Shown: positions 26,491 through 39,987, counted from the first letter of the stretch. The stretch is DNA of 64,000 nt from Owenia fusiformis (GCA_903813345.2 CAIIXF020000001.1:13785915-13849914); one strand, 5' to 3'. Translations and numbers: made by a program. The notes: generated from the letters alone by a model not told the origin.

Positions 26491-29400
26491 GAATTAAAGA
26501 AAACTTTGAAATGTACATTTATGTTCAGAAATGATGACGCTTCAATGTAAAACCAAGAAACGCAAATGTTACAGGATTTCCCTTTAACTCACTTGGACAT
26601 GCTATGGTTGTAAAAATGTGGGTAACAAATAAATTCTGATGTTTTGCGTTGCTATTTCAACACTAAACCTTGTTCTGCCAGAATAACGTACAGAAACCAT
26701 CCATTGATAACTGAACTGGTCCCAATGGATGCTCGTTATATTTCTACATGTCATTTATTGGAGAGACCAATGGAACCGAACATATTGCTCTGCAATATAA
26801 ACGTGTATGGCATAAAAATCGTAATTGTTGTTCAACATACTCTAGAAAATATAAAACACAACAGTAGTACATATTAATTATATCAACCGATCAGAATTTT
26901 AATCAGAAAATGATCATTCGAAAAAAATCAGTCAGTGTCACCTTTAACATTTCACAGAAAGTGTTTATTACATAAAAACGATTTTTAAACACTTGATTTG
27001 TGTTGGCCTGTTGAAATCCCTGGTGAAACGGTGGCACGTTCACCGATCAAGTTGAATCAGTTCAAAATTCGCGCAAGAGAAAATAATGGAAAAGATCAAA
27101 CGATATTGCTCAATATAACTGTTATTGAAACCTTAATATATAAGCATTCACTTACCATTTTATTACATATAGATAGAAATAAAGAATCCTATAAGAAGTG
27201 GCCCGATATTACTCCGCTCTTTGGTGTGAATTCTTCCCGTGATGTGTGTGAAGTGAGCGCTTTTTATCTATTTCAAGTTTGCAGCCAGAACAGCTGGGAA
27301 AGCGGCATTAAGAATCAGACCAGCGAAACAGTAAATGAAAATCCTACCACTAATAACTCGGTTGGATTCCCCCTCACTACGTTAAGACTTATCCCATCCA
27401 ATCGAAGCAATGACTATTTATCTCTTTTAATCCACTAATTCAATATAAAGAGTCGTGGTAAGCCCTTCCTGGGTGAAATTCTAATAACGCGGAACTTGGT
27501 ATACGTACATCTCTGTTTCGCCAGTGATTATTAACATTCAATTGAGTTATGTATTGCGGATACAGTTTTTTGGATTAAGTGAGAGTAAATTGCATGCGAT
27601 ATATGGAAATTATCCAGCGTTGTTTTAATATCAGTTCCGAGTGTTCTACGCATCATACATATTTAACTCATTATCTGCTATTTGGTTATGCGTTCATTTG
27701 GAGCACATTGTGTTTGTATTAAAATACTATTACAATGTGTTCCTTTAATGTAATTTGATCACAATAATTCACGAGAAAATATAGCATTCAGAACTGTAAA
27801 ATGATATTTCGATAGTGAGTTCAATTTCAATATTGGCACTAGCTAATTGAACCAGAAAGAAGGTTAAAAATATCGGTTTTTTGATGTCGAAGTCCATAAT
27901 GTGTCAATTGGTAAGCAGTAGCGAGAGTAAAATATATTCTGCCCCGAATGTAATTACACTTACCGCCTCTCTGTAAACAAAAATGCTATTCTTCATAGTT
28001 GATTTGATGCTTTGGTGGTTTTGGTCAAGCCATCTTTAAACCTTCTCCTAATTGAGTAACTGAGTCACTTTCAGATGAAACACTTCGATTCATGTTTTTT
28101 CGTTCCATGACATTAAACACAAGTTTGGTAGTGATCACGAAATAATACGATTGAGGGGTTGTTAAGTTAGCACGCTGGCACTTGCAATTCTTACTAAATT
28201 ATTTTAACAACGTGCAATGTTTTTGACATTATTCCCGTGTAAAACTGAAAAACATTTGAACGGAAAGAGATACCGCGAAACTTTTGGCCCACTCTGTATA
28301 ATTGTCGAAATACAGGCTGTATCAATATGGTCCCGTATTTAGCGTCCTAAGTGGTACTGATAACCTAAACTAAATTAAAGTACGACTGTCTTTTGGCTAC
28401 AAAAAATGACCCGGTGTAAAAGGGTAGGAGGTCCTATCAAATTATGGTCCTACTCTCCATCGATTTATATGGTGACCTAAATACAACACTTTCCCTCATT
28501 ATCTTATACGCAATCAGGGCCAGTAAGGGCCGTTAAGAAAGGGGACCATAATCCCTGGGGGACCATCATTTCTTTCACACCGGGCTTCCTTCTGGTGTAT
28601 TTGGGATGCTGATTTCATGAATTGTAGTTTTAAAGTAGTCAAACCCTCCCCTAACTTATACTGCCATGATTCAATGAGCAACTTGATCCGAGAATACGTC
28701 CGCAAAATGAAACACCCTACACTATCAAAGAAAATAATTAAAAAACTGTTAATGAGCACAAAATGTCCCCGTCTGGTAACAGAAACGGATTCTGTATAAT
28801 GATCAGTTGATACCGTGACTTATCTGTTTCTACCCGTCAATTGAGCTCCCATCGAGTTAGTACACTACCGAAAAGTAGATTATGCAATGAGAATCCTTAA
28901 GTGTTATATTATATAACGCAATACTTCGGATTTGTGTTGTTTCGAATGTGTTTATAAACAAACTGGCGCAAGACTTGGCCACCTCTCGTCGAGAGTAGAT
29001 GATGAAGTGCAACATTATCAATCTACGATTCCTAGGTGTTTACTAAGTACCGTGGAATTTCCAGCAAATTATGAGTTGAACACCCTTACGAAGTTCTGGC
29101 CGAATGCTGTTCAAGAGTAAAAAGCCTCATTTCTTTTCAAATGGACCATTATTGAGGGTCAAAATTTATGGCTAAATAAATTATTTGATTGTGTATGCTC
29201 ATGATGCTATCATTTTGAAAAAAACACAAAAGTAGTCCGTTTAACAGAACAATTTGTCCAATCAAAGACTCACTAACTTGCAAGATGGACTCGCTACGGG
29301 CTAATGGCTTTAACACACATCGCATCCTCTTACCTATAAATGATTATTCAAATGGTTGCCCTAATAGTGCAAGGTACGCCCAGGTAAATGTACTAAGTAT

Positions 29401-30239
29401 GTACATGTATAATGTGTAGGAGAGCAATTTAAAAAAGCTAACTGATGATGGATCATGCCAAACTGTTGTGTTGTGAAGCATAGGAGATCATCGGTATCAA
29501 GTAATCCACAAGAAAACACGTGGGTCTTATAATTTATAAATTACGGTATCTAGAGTATATTGTAACGTTTGTGTTGTCGGCAAAATAAGTTACGTACCAT
29601 TGGATACCGACCAAATCAGCTCTAAATCGGCAATTGTTAATCTATTACTAATAAGGTGATTAACCCACCAATCAACTCTTATAGTTACAAAAACTAAAAT
29701 AATATAATATGGTTGCCCCGTTATGTTATCGTGGCCACAGACATTCTGTTTGCGGTTATTGTGAAAACTTACAACATTTGACGGAAAGAATCATCAAAAA
29801 TTACTATGAGGCAGATATGCACATTCTTTTCCATATCCAACATGATGATTCACTCACTCTTTAAAAAAACACACATTTGCAAAATATGAAAATGTCGAAA
29901 CTCAGTAAACCTACCTAACCATAATGATTTTTTAAACGGAACTAAAAAGTTCCACCGAGATTCCTGACTTTGCTAACATTGTTACTTATATTTTGAACAG
30001 CAGAGGCGACCAACAGGTACGCGTTCTCAACTGGCGTTCTACCAGCCTGGTAATTTACCCTTGGTCCCTTATGCAGACCTTTTTGCCTCGGCTGGACGTG
30101 GACGTTGTCTACCATGTATTTACAATTATCCCTTGAAGTCTATGGAAATTAAAATGCTAAATGTTTAGAGATATATGATCACTAAGCAACATAACACCTA
30201 ACACCATAGTGATTGGTATACGTACGGCTGTAATTGTCA
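26491..30239. other. No supported gene; one 146-codon open frame
   Basis: The longest open frame (26998-27438, plus strand) has no recognisable domain, no signal peptide and no supporting splice sites; I treat it as probable chance. The rest is AT-rich and unremarkable. Confidence 0.4.
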
Positions 30240-31915
30240 TTAAAAACGAAGCAAAAACTAATCTTCAAAATATTGAATCCATTAATTTTGAAAATAAAAT
30301 TCAGGAAATGCAAACTGTAATAAGTAGATATAGAAAAAGAAACTTATCAATAGTAGGAAAAATAACGGTTCTTAAATCATTTGTTTTGCCTAAAGTAGTA
30401 CATTTATTTCTAGTGTTACCCAAATTGTCATGTGCAAATCATAAAAGAATAAAACAACTGTTTACTTCTTTTATATGGAATTCCACAGTAGCAAAAGTAA
30501 GCTTCTCGCAATTAGTTCAAAATGTTGAAGATGGAGGTTTGAGAATGATTGAACAAACGCTCTTTGAACAATCCCTCAAACTTACATGGATGCAAAAACT
30601 TCTTAGAGATGGCTCTTGGCAAGAAACTGCTTTAAAAATCATCAATGTAAGATCAAGAAACGAGCTTTTTATGTATGATTCAAAATCAATTCAAAAAATT
30701 GAGGAAAAAATTTCGAATAATTTCTGGAGAGATTTTGTTCATGTTCTGAGAATTTACACACAACAGAAAGAAAAAGAAGCTGAACATAATACTAAACTGA
30801 GAGCTGAACAAGCTATGTGTAATACATGGGGGAAACATACCAAAAATCAAAATGTTCAATATATACTGCAAAATACAAAGGTTAACAATGAAGTAATTGT
30901 ACTACAGGAGGTATTTCATAATTCAAAAAGACTTCTAACGCTTTTAGAATTCAATGACAAATTCCACAGTAATATTAATTTTTTAGACTATTTGAGTCTA
31001 AAAAACACTATTCCAAAATCTTGGCTAAGAGACGTCATGGAGAATAATCAGAATACCACTGATTATGAAAGAAATAAAGCACACGTACAAAAGTTCCTTA
31101 CTCAGTCAAAGATTAGTAAAATAATATACTGGGAATTTGTTCAGAATTTAGAAAAGAATTCAAAATATATAGAAGGATGGAATAAAGATCTGAATTTGTC
31201 ACTCAATCAAAATGATTGGAAGAAGATAAATAAACTTAACAAACTGAGTAACTATGAACCTAAGTTATCATCCTTCACTTATAAAGTCCTTCACAGATTT
31301 TTAGCAACTAATACATACCTAAAAATGTGTGGACTCGTAGAGTCAAACATTTGCACTTTTTGTAAAGCAAATCCTGAAACGATTTGCCATCTTCTGTATG
31401 AATGTACTATTGTAAGTGCCGTATTAAATGACATTAAACAATGGCTTCCTTTAGAGCTCACATTGCTATGCACTAAACAAAATGTATTGATAGGACCTGA
31501 GAGTATAAATGAGAAGACAATCATCTTAAATAATATGCTATGTATTTTTAAAAGGTATGTTTATTTGTGCAAATATTCTATGCTAAAACCAACACTTAAA
31601 GGTTTTATAAGTAATGTGAAGGAATATTTTATTATGGACAAACGGGTTGGCAGAGGCGATAAGTGGAAAATCATGGAAACAAAATTAAACAAATGAAACT
31701 GATGATTTTTTCCTTTAAATAAATAAAAAAATGCCAATGGTATAACGTCTCTTAAGACGAAATATTTAACCACTGTACTGTATTGTAAAATTGTTAAATG
31801 TAGGATTACATGTAACTGTACTGTAATTGTTTTTTGCAATTGCTTTAACATGCTTATTCTTTGAAATAAAAAAATTATAAAAAATAAAAAAAAAAACTAA
31901 AAAAAACTAAATCGC
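30240..31915 (+). mobile_element. 5'-truncated LINE (L1-like): C-terminal reverse transcriptase and zinc-knuckle region
   Basis: A 495-codon frame (30209-31696) reads as the C-terminal third of a non-LTR retrotransposon ORF2. It has the post-palm RT stretch (NLSIVGKITVLKSFVLPK, then FIWN, then EDGGLRMI and SLKLTWMQKLL) and near its end a zf-RVT finger CTFCKANPETICHLLYEC (CxxC...HxxxxC). The catalytic FADD part is missing, so the copy is dead by 5' truncation. The frame is otherwise open, implying a young insertion. The 3' end is followed by an untranslated region and an A-rich tail near 31865-31910. The exact 5' junction and clade are uncertain. Confidence 0.88.
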
Positions 31916-32508
31916 ATCATTTTGTAAGATGCAGTTACTGCCGTCGATGAATCCTGATACGAGAAGGTAAGCACCGTTTTGAAGAACGTGTACGTGAAAC
32001 GTGTAAAATGATGGTCCCCTGACTCCTATGGACAATTTTCACTTCATTGGCCTAAAATTATTACCCGTTTGACTATGCATGAAGGTATAAGGGGAATCGT
32101 TGTAACAAGGCCCCCGTTTAAACCAATTGAGAGTTGGATAACAATTCCTGGTGGTCATAATAGTACACGTTCACGTTAACAAGTTCTCCCAAATGCGTAT
32201 AACCAGTGAATTAACTGGGATGGGTGAATAAACTTGAGGCTTTATATACCCAGCGAGGACAGGTGAAACATTTCCATTTTGTATTTCTTCCACAAAATAT
32301 CTGGCGCACAGGCTTTTTCTTTCGGCTGTATTTTGACTGCTGCATCTGTTTCCAACCAAGTTCATAATATCAAAATTAGATATAGAAATAAATAGTTCAG
32401 ACAACCTGCTAGTCTGTTAAAAGTGTGGCATGTCATCACAATATCTGCTATTAACACATACTAACACTTACTGTTAAGTTATACACTGGTGATCCGCTCG
32501 ATTACGCG
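31916..32508. other. No gene recognised
   Basis: Sequence between the LINE tail and the next foldback element. No motif or repeat identified. Confidence 0.45.
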
Positions 32509-32958
32509 TTCGTTTTGGTAACAAAATGTCGGAACGTCGAAGGAACGATTTTTCTTTTTCCCTATTTCACGCGTTGTAGGCAGTCCCCGCGACGTTTTTT
32601 CTCACAAACGTATATCAGTATATTTTAGAAAATGTACATGTTTGCGGAAAAATAACTCAGAAGACAACAGAATCGTCGATTTAATTCCTCACTTAAGTTA
32701 CAGAAACGGTTTGGGGTAAAAATGCAGATCTTAACTGTTTTTCGAAATACCGTTTCTGTAACTTAAATGAAGAATTAAATCGACGATTCTGTTGTCTTCT
32801 GAACTATTTTTTCGCAAATGTGTACATTTTCTTAAACATATGTTATTGATACACGTGTGTGTTAAAAATGTCGTGAGAATTCTGCCTACAAGGTGTGAAA
32901 TAAGGAAAAAAGAAAAATCGTAGATTCGATATTCCGACATTTTGTTACCGAAACGAAC
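32509..32958. mobile_element. Foldback element, about 450 bp
   Basis: The arms begin GTTCGTTTTGGTAACAAAATG and its imperfect complement and remain paired to a centre near 32735, where a block GACAACAGAATCGTCGATTT is mirrored exactly. No coding capacity and no obvious target-site duplication. Likely a MITE or foldback transposon. Confidence 0.85.
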
Positions 32959-34293
32959 CGTTGTAATGATTAAATATGATCGTTCAGCTTGTACCAATTA
33001 GATAATTCAATTAATCTCCCCGACACGATCTTTTAAAACGCTTCCACCTGTTTAATAGAAGGAAAAAACGTCCATTCAATTTGGATTTATTTCCAAAATA
33101 ATTGGATTTTTATGGATAAATGTTGATCAAGCGTCATTGCATAAATGTAATAAATGGACGATAAAAACTGTTCTAAATGTGGTGTTCATTTCCGGTATCA
33201 ATCGTATTTTCTAACTTACAATGCTAAATTATTTTACATGAATGATTTGGAAAATAAAATTCTAATTCTCTTCAGTAAGGCCAATTATATGGTAAAGTGA
33301 ACAATATGTAACATCTTGATATTTTGGCTTTTAGAGTGGTACATATTCGCTTTGCTGGATATGTGTATATGACTCGAATATAGTACACTCCCCTCCAAAA
33401 GTATGTAAACTTTGTAAAATCCCATCTCCTCCACTGGACCATGTATTTAGTGTTATGTTTGTCGTTATTCAAGTTGTTGTGATTGAATTCGAATTCATAA
33501 ACAAGCTGCTCAAGCTGTCCAATGAAGAGTCGTGTCGGCATCACAAAACATATTGTGGGCAAAACCCCAACGGAGTTCTGCGGACCGGATCTGGAATGGA
33601 CGGTAACCTCATACTCGTCCCAACCCGGATACGACTGTCACGGCAGAAAGTATAAACTGACAGAAAAGCAAGGTTCAGTTATTTCAGTTTATAAGACCAG
33701 TTTAGAAATGTCACGTGGAACGATAGCTCCAAACGATTCGGACATTTTTGTTAGCTCAAATTAAACAATTAGGTATGAACTGGGATTCCTCTCATACATG
33801 ACATGGTCCCAAACATTGATGATATTGGCCTGATCATTGCAAGCCTTGTCATTGATCAGTGACTTTGTCCTATTCAATGATACTAGATGTGTTTTGAGGG
33901 GGCAAGGTTTCATTCATAATGATGTTGCCTTGTAGAATGACAACATGATCTGACTCACGGTTGTCATTGATCTTTTAATTGATGATATAGCCAGACATCA
34001 TTTTGGGGGTTAAGATCTCTTCTCATTCATTGCCCGAAACGAGTACGTAGCGTGACTCATTATTTTCTAAATGGCTTCATTCACTGTTCAAGATATTGCA
34101 TTGGTCTCAGTTCGAACTTAGAATGATCTCAACGGTTGTATAATTATATTAATTTATGATGGTATTATATTATCTTTTGGTGACATTGACTCCGATGTAT
34201 TAGCTCAACGATGACATATTCCCTTTTATTAGATACCATTACCATGTGAGTAGACATGCATGGCATTAATTTGCTAAGATTAATTCGTTAAAG
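32959..34293. other. No gene recognised; Tc1-like terminus at 33384
   Basis: TACACTCCCCTCCAAAAGTATG at 33384 resembles the end of a Tc1/mariner element and matches the terminus of the 37664-39987 element. An 80-codon frame (33522-33764) is unrecognised. From 33800 to 34040 the motif CATTGATGA/TCATTGAT recurs irregularly. Confidence 0.4.
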
Positions 34294-34625
34294 GACAAAT
34301 CAGAGGTACCCTACATTAACCATGGTCTACCCAACCAATATTTCAATGACCTACAAATCTGCCCCCCTCACCTCATCAATGATGACATTACCTGCAACAA
34401 CATCATTGTTGAAAGCAACTTCACGACATCGGTTCGAACCATCCTTCACGTTTAAGAGGTGACAAATCAGAGGTCCCTACATTAACAATGGTTACCCGAG
34501 CAATGTTTCATTCACATATAACCTGCAAATCTGCCCCCTAATCTCTAATAATTGCATTAACTGTTATAGCAACAACGCCATTGATGGAAGTAACATAACG
34601 ACAGCGGTTCAAACCACCCTTCACC
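34294..34625. repeat. Two-copy tandem duplication, unit about 167 bp
   Basis: Copies at 34294-34460 and 34461-34625 share GACAAATCAGAGGT, CTACATTAAC, AAATCTGCCCCC and an end near ACCATCCTTCAC, with scattered differences. No coding potential. Confidence 0.8.
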
Positions 34626-35970
34626 GATCGCTACTACCGCGCAGGAAAGAAGTAAAATACCCTTGAACCAAGGATGGTCCAAACACCCCTAAAAGTTTGT
34701 TTTGCCCAGTAACACCTAGTCCCTTTTGTAGTAACACGACAAATCCGTTTACTGATCATCACCGAAACACGTGACATGATTAGTTACAATCGAGTATTTT
34801 GATTTTGTTAGAAAAAAGCATTATGCAAAAAAGTGTCATTTCTGGCATGTTCCTGAGCTTTTCTTTCGTGTTATGCAAAAGATGGCAAGTGAAAAATAAA
34901 CTCCACACGATTTTGTTAATCTGAGTATTTATCACACCAGTTCACGATGAACGCTTCAAAAATACATTAATCCATTAAGATAATATCCCTAAATTGTGAA
35001 AATTTTAATTTTCTTCAAAAATAAGCACATAATTAGACGTGCCGTCGATTGTTATATTAGGAGATTTACTCATATGTGGTCTTAAGTCCTCGTCAAAATC
35101 CTTTTATTAAAACATGGGCGATCATTTGTTCAGTCGTTTCACAAATAATGCCATTTAAAAATTACCTAAAACATTGAATTAGAATGCATCGAGTGTGAAA
35201 TATCATAATAGTCTAAAGAATTAGTCTTTTCAGCCAATTTAGCCACTTTGTACTCGACATACAGATTTTGCTGTTTGATAACATAATTGAAAAATTTGCG
35301 TACTCTCCCATAGTTTGCTTCAACAAAATAGAGTTTCGTATATAAGATAATAGGCTATGGGAATACTTACTTTCGGTGTACTATATTTACGTGTACTGTG
35401 TTGATTATAAATATGTGTCGAAGCAACGTGCTATCTTTTGTTAATGTCTGTCTTGATAAAAATGTGCACCCCAGTATCGATTTAAATGGAGAAATGTGCC
35501 AGTTGTGCTCAATTGAAAATTTCTCCTTGTTCAGAAGGAGATAAAGATTCAGATGAGTCTTTATCGATTAAGAAGGAATTCCAACTAAGTCTTCACTTCC
35601 CTGTTAATTGCTCTTCCGAACGCCCAGATGTTCGAACATATTTTGTCTATTTACTTACATTCTTGTATTTCACATGTTCTTTATTGACCCGAGAAATATT
35701 TCATCTCTAACTACAGCGCATGTATTATGATGGACCAGCTCCGAATTTCAGTTTCTTAAATTTTTCAAATGTTTCATAATTATTTTGCGAACCCTAGTCC
35801 CAGGCCACGTATGTTAACTTGAAATTGAAGCGTCGTTGGAAGAACTGCAGGAATCATTAAAATTGATCCAAAAATAAAGATAACATATTCTGGGGTTTAC
35901 ATATTTCGAAAACACCTGTACGTGTGTTTTTACCTGGCATTTTACTAGTTCTCAGAAGGTCAGGAAAATA
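34626..35970. other. No gene recognised
   Basis: AT-rich, with a 74-codon frame at 35486-35710 that I cannot assign. No repeat structure stands out. Confidence 0.45.
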
Positions 35971-36161
35971 CAGTAAGACCTGTTTTATCCGAACGCCACT
36001 TGGCCCATGACTAAAAGTGTTCAGATTAGCAGGTATTCACATTTCAAGGTTTTAAAATATGTGAGCCAATGACGGGAGATAACAAATTTGGAACTGAGAA
36101 AAAAGTGTTCACATTAAGAGGTGTTCGGGTTATAGAGGTGTTCGGATATACACCTTCTCTG
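35971..36161. mobile_element. TA-flanked MITE, pogo/Tc1-mariner-like
   Basis: The element starts CAGTAAGACCTGTTTTATCC and ends in the imperfect complement (ATACACCTTCTCTG), with TA on both sides. GTGTTCGG motifs recur internally. Related copies lie at 48163-48415 and 51266-51450. TA duplications and CAGTRAAACCT ends suggest the pogo/Tc1-mariner group; no transposase is present. Confidence 0.7.
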
Positions 36162-36163
36162 TA

Positions 36164-37663
36164 CAAATAGCACACGTAAGGTAAAATGGATCCCGTGGTT
36201 ATAGATAGTGTAATAAAAGTCATTTAAAAATAATAATTTTATGGTGATAGGAAGTTGTTGGTTTTCATCTTCTTTTTTCATAAACATTTTAAACGATTAC
36301 CGCAAGCGTGTTCAAACCACTTAATCACAAATATACATTTTTTGTTTCTTATATTTAAAATGAATTATAAAGTTCTGAATTTCAAGATGACCTGGTATAT
36401 CTATTGTAAAACCTGTATTTAAAATCGTTCACATCGTGTCTTTATTTTCATAATTTATAACTGTAATCTTCTACTTACCCGTTTTAACATGCTATTACGC
36501 TCCTTTCAGGAACAACGGGGGTTCAGTTCTAGAATTCTATCAGCCACTGAATTTTTAATAGCATGGAGAAATATTGGTTTAACTTTCAACTGGATCGATC
36601 TTTTGAAAGTTTAACTATCGAACATTTGTTATTTAGCACTTATATTCTACTTCACCGTTCAACACATTAATGAGTCAACATTCCGAATGCTTCTCTGTTT
36701 TCTGAATGGGAAACTCCTTCAGTATTATGACTTTGAACAGACTGGTTGAAAGCACAGCAAGATCACGAGCAAATTTTCTGATCAGCCTTACCTTACCGAA
36801 TTGTTTACAAGGCATTGCGGTATATTTACAATACCTATTCTACAAACTTCTTAGACAAATTAGGAAAAGATTTCAATTGAATAGGATAAATGTTCTTGAG
36901 GGAGTATAGCAAATTGACATTGTATTGAATTTCTACCCTAACTGAATGGCGCAGTGCGTGTATGCAAGCATTGATAATGCCGAAATACAATAAATGTAGA
37001 CATTTGAATCAGAAAGTAAGAAAGTATCTGTATTCTCCTGTAACGGGACCTCGACATTCCATCACACCCAAAGTGCAAAGAACTCTCTGCAACAGAAAGG
37101 CTCTTTGTGGCTACTCACTTCCAAATCAAAGGAATTTAAATGTATACAGTCCCAAACAGCACCATGCCCATACTACAAACCTCAAATTAAGTCAACGATA
37201 CTTTTGCTCCTAGTATATTAATTTTTCTATGTCAGAAACCAATACTGAACTTCCTTTAATTTACAAACACTGTGCCAAAATCTAATCAAAGGATGAGATT
37301 TAATCATTGGATAAAAAATTGCATGTGGTGGAGTTTGACGCAAATGCAATGAGATAATATAAAGAGCCATACTAGCATATCATTACAATACTAGTAGTAC
37401 CCCTGTTCGCGGACATTATTTTGGACCATGCGATATCAATTTATTCTTTATGAATGAATGGAATGTTATGGCCTTACTTTTGTTAAAAAGGCAGAGCCAA
37501 TATCATCATTCAACCAGCACGTGGCATAGCACTTGTATAAGTTGCGTCTATAACATTATGGTGGCCCAGTCGCAATTTGTTTTATTTAACTTTTTTAATT
37601 TGATGTAATTTAATGATAACTAATATGCAATACGCGAACTTTGAAATATAGAAAAGCAATGTA
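36164..37663. other. No gene recognised
   Basis: AT-rich with short open frames only (for example 36962-37213), none recognisable. Confidence 0.45.
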
Positions 37664-38210
37664 CACTCCCCTCCATAAGTTTGGCAACCTTTTTTCCCCC
37701 ATTGAACTACGTGTTATGTAAAGCCTCTTTACCTTTGAATTTTATTTACTTAACCTGCGATGAAAATACTTATACTATTGATGGAAACGTAATTTGACTT
37801 TAATTCCAATAGCTCCAAATTTTCTCATTTTTATCCTCAATTACAATAGATCGAAAATTGATGATAAATTTGGTGAATTTTTGAAAATCGACATTCCCAT
37901 GTTAACCAATGGGAAATGGTAGGTTTGCCGCAAGTCATATGACAGAATATCCATCCATCCGAGTCCTTGCAAAAAATACGAGTTAGGCAGGCAATTGAAT
38001 TTGCTAACTTTATTTAACAAAAAAATGATATGTTTCTTCAGGTTCAACAAAGTTATAGGGCTTTAAAGTCAAAATTGTTTTTCAAAAAACCTCTCCCATT
38101 GAAATAACACAGGAGGCGAAAGATTATTTTCAAAAATGACTTTGAAGCGCCGTAACTTCAATATTCATAAAATAAACTAAACACTTAGTGTTCAAAAAAG
38201 TTAGACAATT

Positions 38211-38757
38211 CAATTTTCTATATAAAAATATTTTTTGCTGAATCTTTTACTGAAAAGATATCCTGATTTCTGATTTGCCCCGAACCTTTTATTTCCCATT
38301 GGATTACATGGGAATGACGATTTTCAAAAATTCATCAAATTTATCATCAATTTTATGTCACCACCAAAAGTGGTGACATATTGTTATGGTCTCCGTTTTT
38401 TTGCGACGGCGGTTGGCGGTTGGCGTCCGGCGGTTGGCGTCCGGCGGTTGGTGGTTGGAGGTTGGCGTCCGGCGTCTGTAACAATTTTCTATATAAAAAT
38501 ATTTTTTGCTGAATCTTTTACTGAAAAGATATCCTGATTTCTGATTTGCCCCGAACCTTTTATTTCCCATTGGATTACATGGGAATGACGATTTTCAAAA
38601 ATTCATCAAATTTATCATCAATTTTTATGTCACCACCAAAAGTGGTGACATATTGTTATGGTCTCCGTTTTTTTGCGACGGCGGTTAAAGGCGGTTGGCG
38701 TCCGGCGGTTGGCGTCCGGCGGTTGGTGGTTGGAGGTTGGCGTCCGGCGTCTGTAAC
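38211..38757. repeat. Two-copy 271-bp tandem duplication with GC-rich core
   Basis: Copies at 38211-38481 and 38482-38757 are nearly identical. Each contains the palindromic ATGTCACCACC...GGTGGTGACAT motif and a GC-rich run of GGCGGTTGGCGTCC repeats that is striking against the AT-rich surroundings. Their near-identity indicates a recent duplication. The motif is shared with dispersed copies elsewhere in the window. Confidence 0.9.
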
Positions 38758-38817
38758 AATTTCTTACAACTTCCTATAACTTAACAAATACTGTTTAGAC
38801 TGACTTCAATTTTTTTC

Positions 38818-39740
38818 TAAATCATCTACATGTTCTCAGAAGTTCAAATCTGACTTTAGATTTGACATTTGACCTTCAATGACCTTCTCAAGGTCAAAAA
38901 GGTCTTTTTTCAACTTGCTTCACATTGACTTAATTTTTTTTCAAAATCATCTACATGTTCTCAGAAATTCAAATCTGACTTTAGATTTGACACTTGACCT
39001 TCAAATCTGACTTTAGATTTGACATTTGACCTTCAATGACCTTCTCAAGGTCAAAAAAGGTCAAAAAGGTCTGTTTTCAACTTGCTTCAAATTGACTAAA
39101 AAAAATTTCAAAATCATCTACGTGTTCTCAGAAATTCAAATCTGACTCTAGATTTGACTTAAGATTTGACATTAGACCTTCAATGACCTTCTCAAAGTCA
39201 AAAAAGGTCAAAAAGGTCTTTTTTCAACTTGCTTCAAATTGACTAAATTTTTTTTTCAAAATCATCTACGTGTTCTCAGAAATTCAAATCTGACTTAAGA
39301 TTTGACATTTGACCTTCAATGACCTTCTCAAGGTCAAAAAAGGTCAAAAAGGTATTTTTTCATCTTGCTTCAAAGTGACTAAATTTTTTTCAAAATCATC
39401 TACATGTTCTCAGAAATTCAAATATGACTTTAGATTTGACTTAAGATTTGACATTTGACCTTCAATGACCTTCTCAAGGTCAAAAAAGGTCAAAAAGGTC
39501 TTTTTTCAACTTGCTTCAAATTGACTTAATTTTTTTTTCAAAATCATCTACATGTTCTCAGAAATTCAAATCTGACTTTAGATTTGACCTTTAATGACCT
39601 TCTTAATGTCAAAAAAGGTCAAAAAGGTCTGTTTTCAACTTGCTTCAAATTGACCAAATTTTTTTTTCAAAATCATCTACATCTTTTCAGAAGTTCAAAT
39701 TTGACTTTACAAGTTCTCAGAAATTCAAATCTGACTTAAG
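38818..39740. repeat. Tandem array (about seven units, 126-166 bp) rich in AGGTCA half-sites
   Basis: Units anchored on ATCATCTACATGTTCTCAGA recur at about 38821, 38947, 39113, 39259, 39399, 39541 and 39671. Most carry TTGACCTTCAATGACCTT followed by CTCAAGGTCAAAAAAGGTC. These read as clustered nuclear-receptor half-sites (AGGTCA, including the extended TCAAGGTCA form) in direct and inverted arrangement. Whether any receptor binds is unknown. Confidence 0.88.
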
Positions 39741-39987
39741 TTTTAACTCTTAATATTGTGAGCAACTAGGTGGTGACATTTTGTCATGTTAATGCCTTGT
39801 CGACCTATTGTAACTGAGGAAAAAAATTGAGAAAATTTTGACGTATTGGAAATAAAGTCAAGTTAAGTTTCCATCAATATTAAAAGTTATTTCATCGCCG
39901 GTTAAGTAAATAAAAATTCAAACGTAAAGAGGCTTTAACACGTAGTTCAATGGGGGAAAAAGGTTGTCAAACTTATGGAGGGGAGCG

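Larger units (their letters stand above)
37664..39987. mobile_element. 2.3-kb composite element with about 180-bp inverted termini
   Basis: The left end (CACTCCCCTCCATAAG...) and right end (CTTATGGAGGGGAGCG) are imperfect reverse complements for about 180 bp, including the ATTGAACTACGTGTT block. The ends resemble Tc1-type termini. Inside are an inverted pair of TTCCCATTGG-containing segments, a two-copy 271-bp tandem duplication and an array of about seven units with nuclear-receptor-like half-sites. No transposase frame was seen. The layout suggests a non-autonomous element that accumulated internal duplications or nested insertions. Confidence 0.75.

Noticed and set aside
26998-27438. 146-codon open frame
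   Set aside because: No recognisable domain, composition similar to the AT-rich surroundings, no splice or promoter support.
38355-38779. Two plus-strand frames with GWRPAVGV repeats and the opposite minus frame
   Set aside because: Translation of a GC-rich simple repeat within a tandem duplication; both strands are open because of the repeat, not coding constraint.
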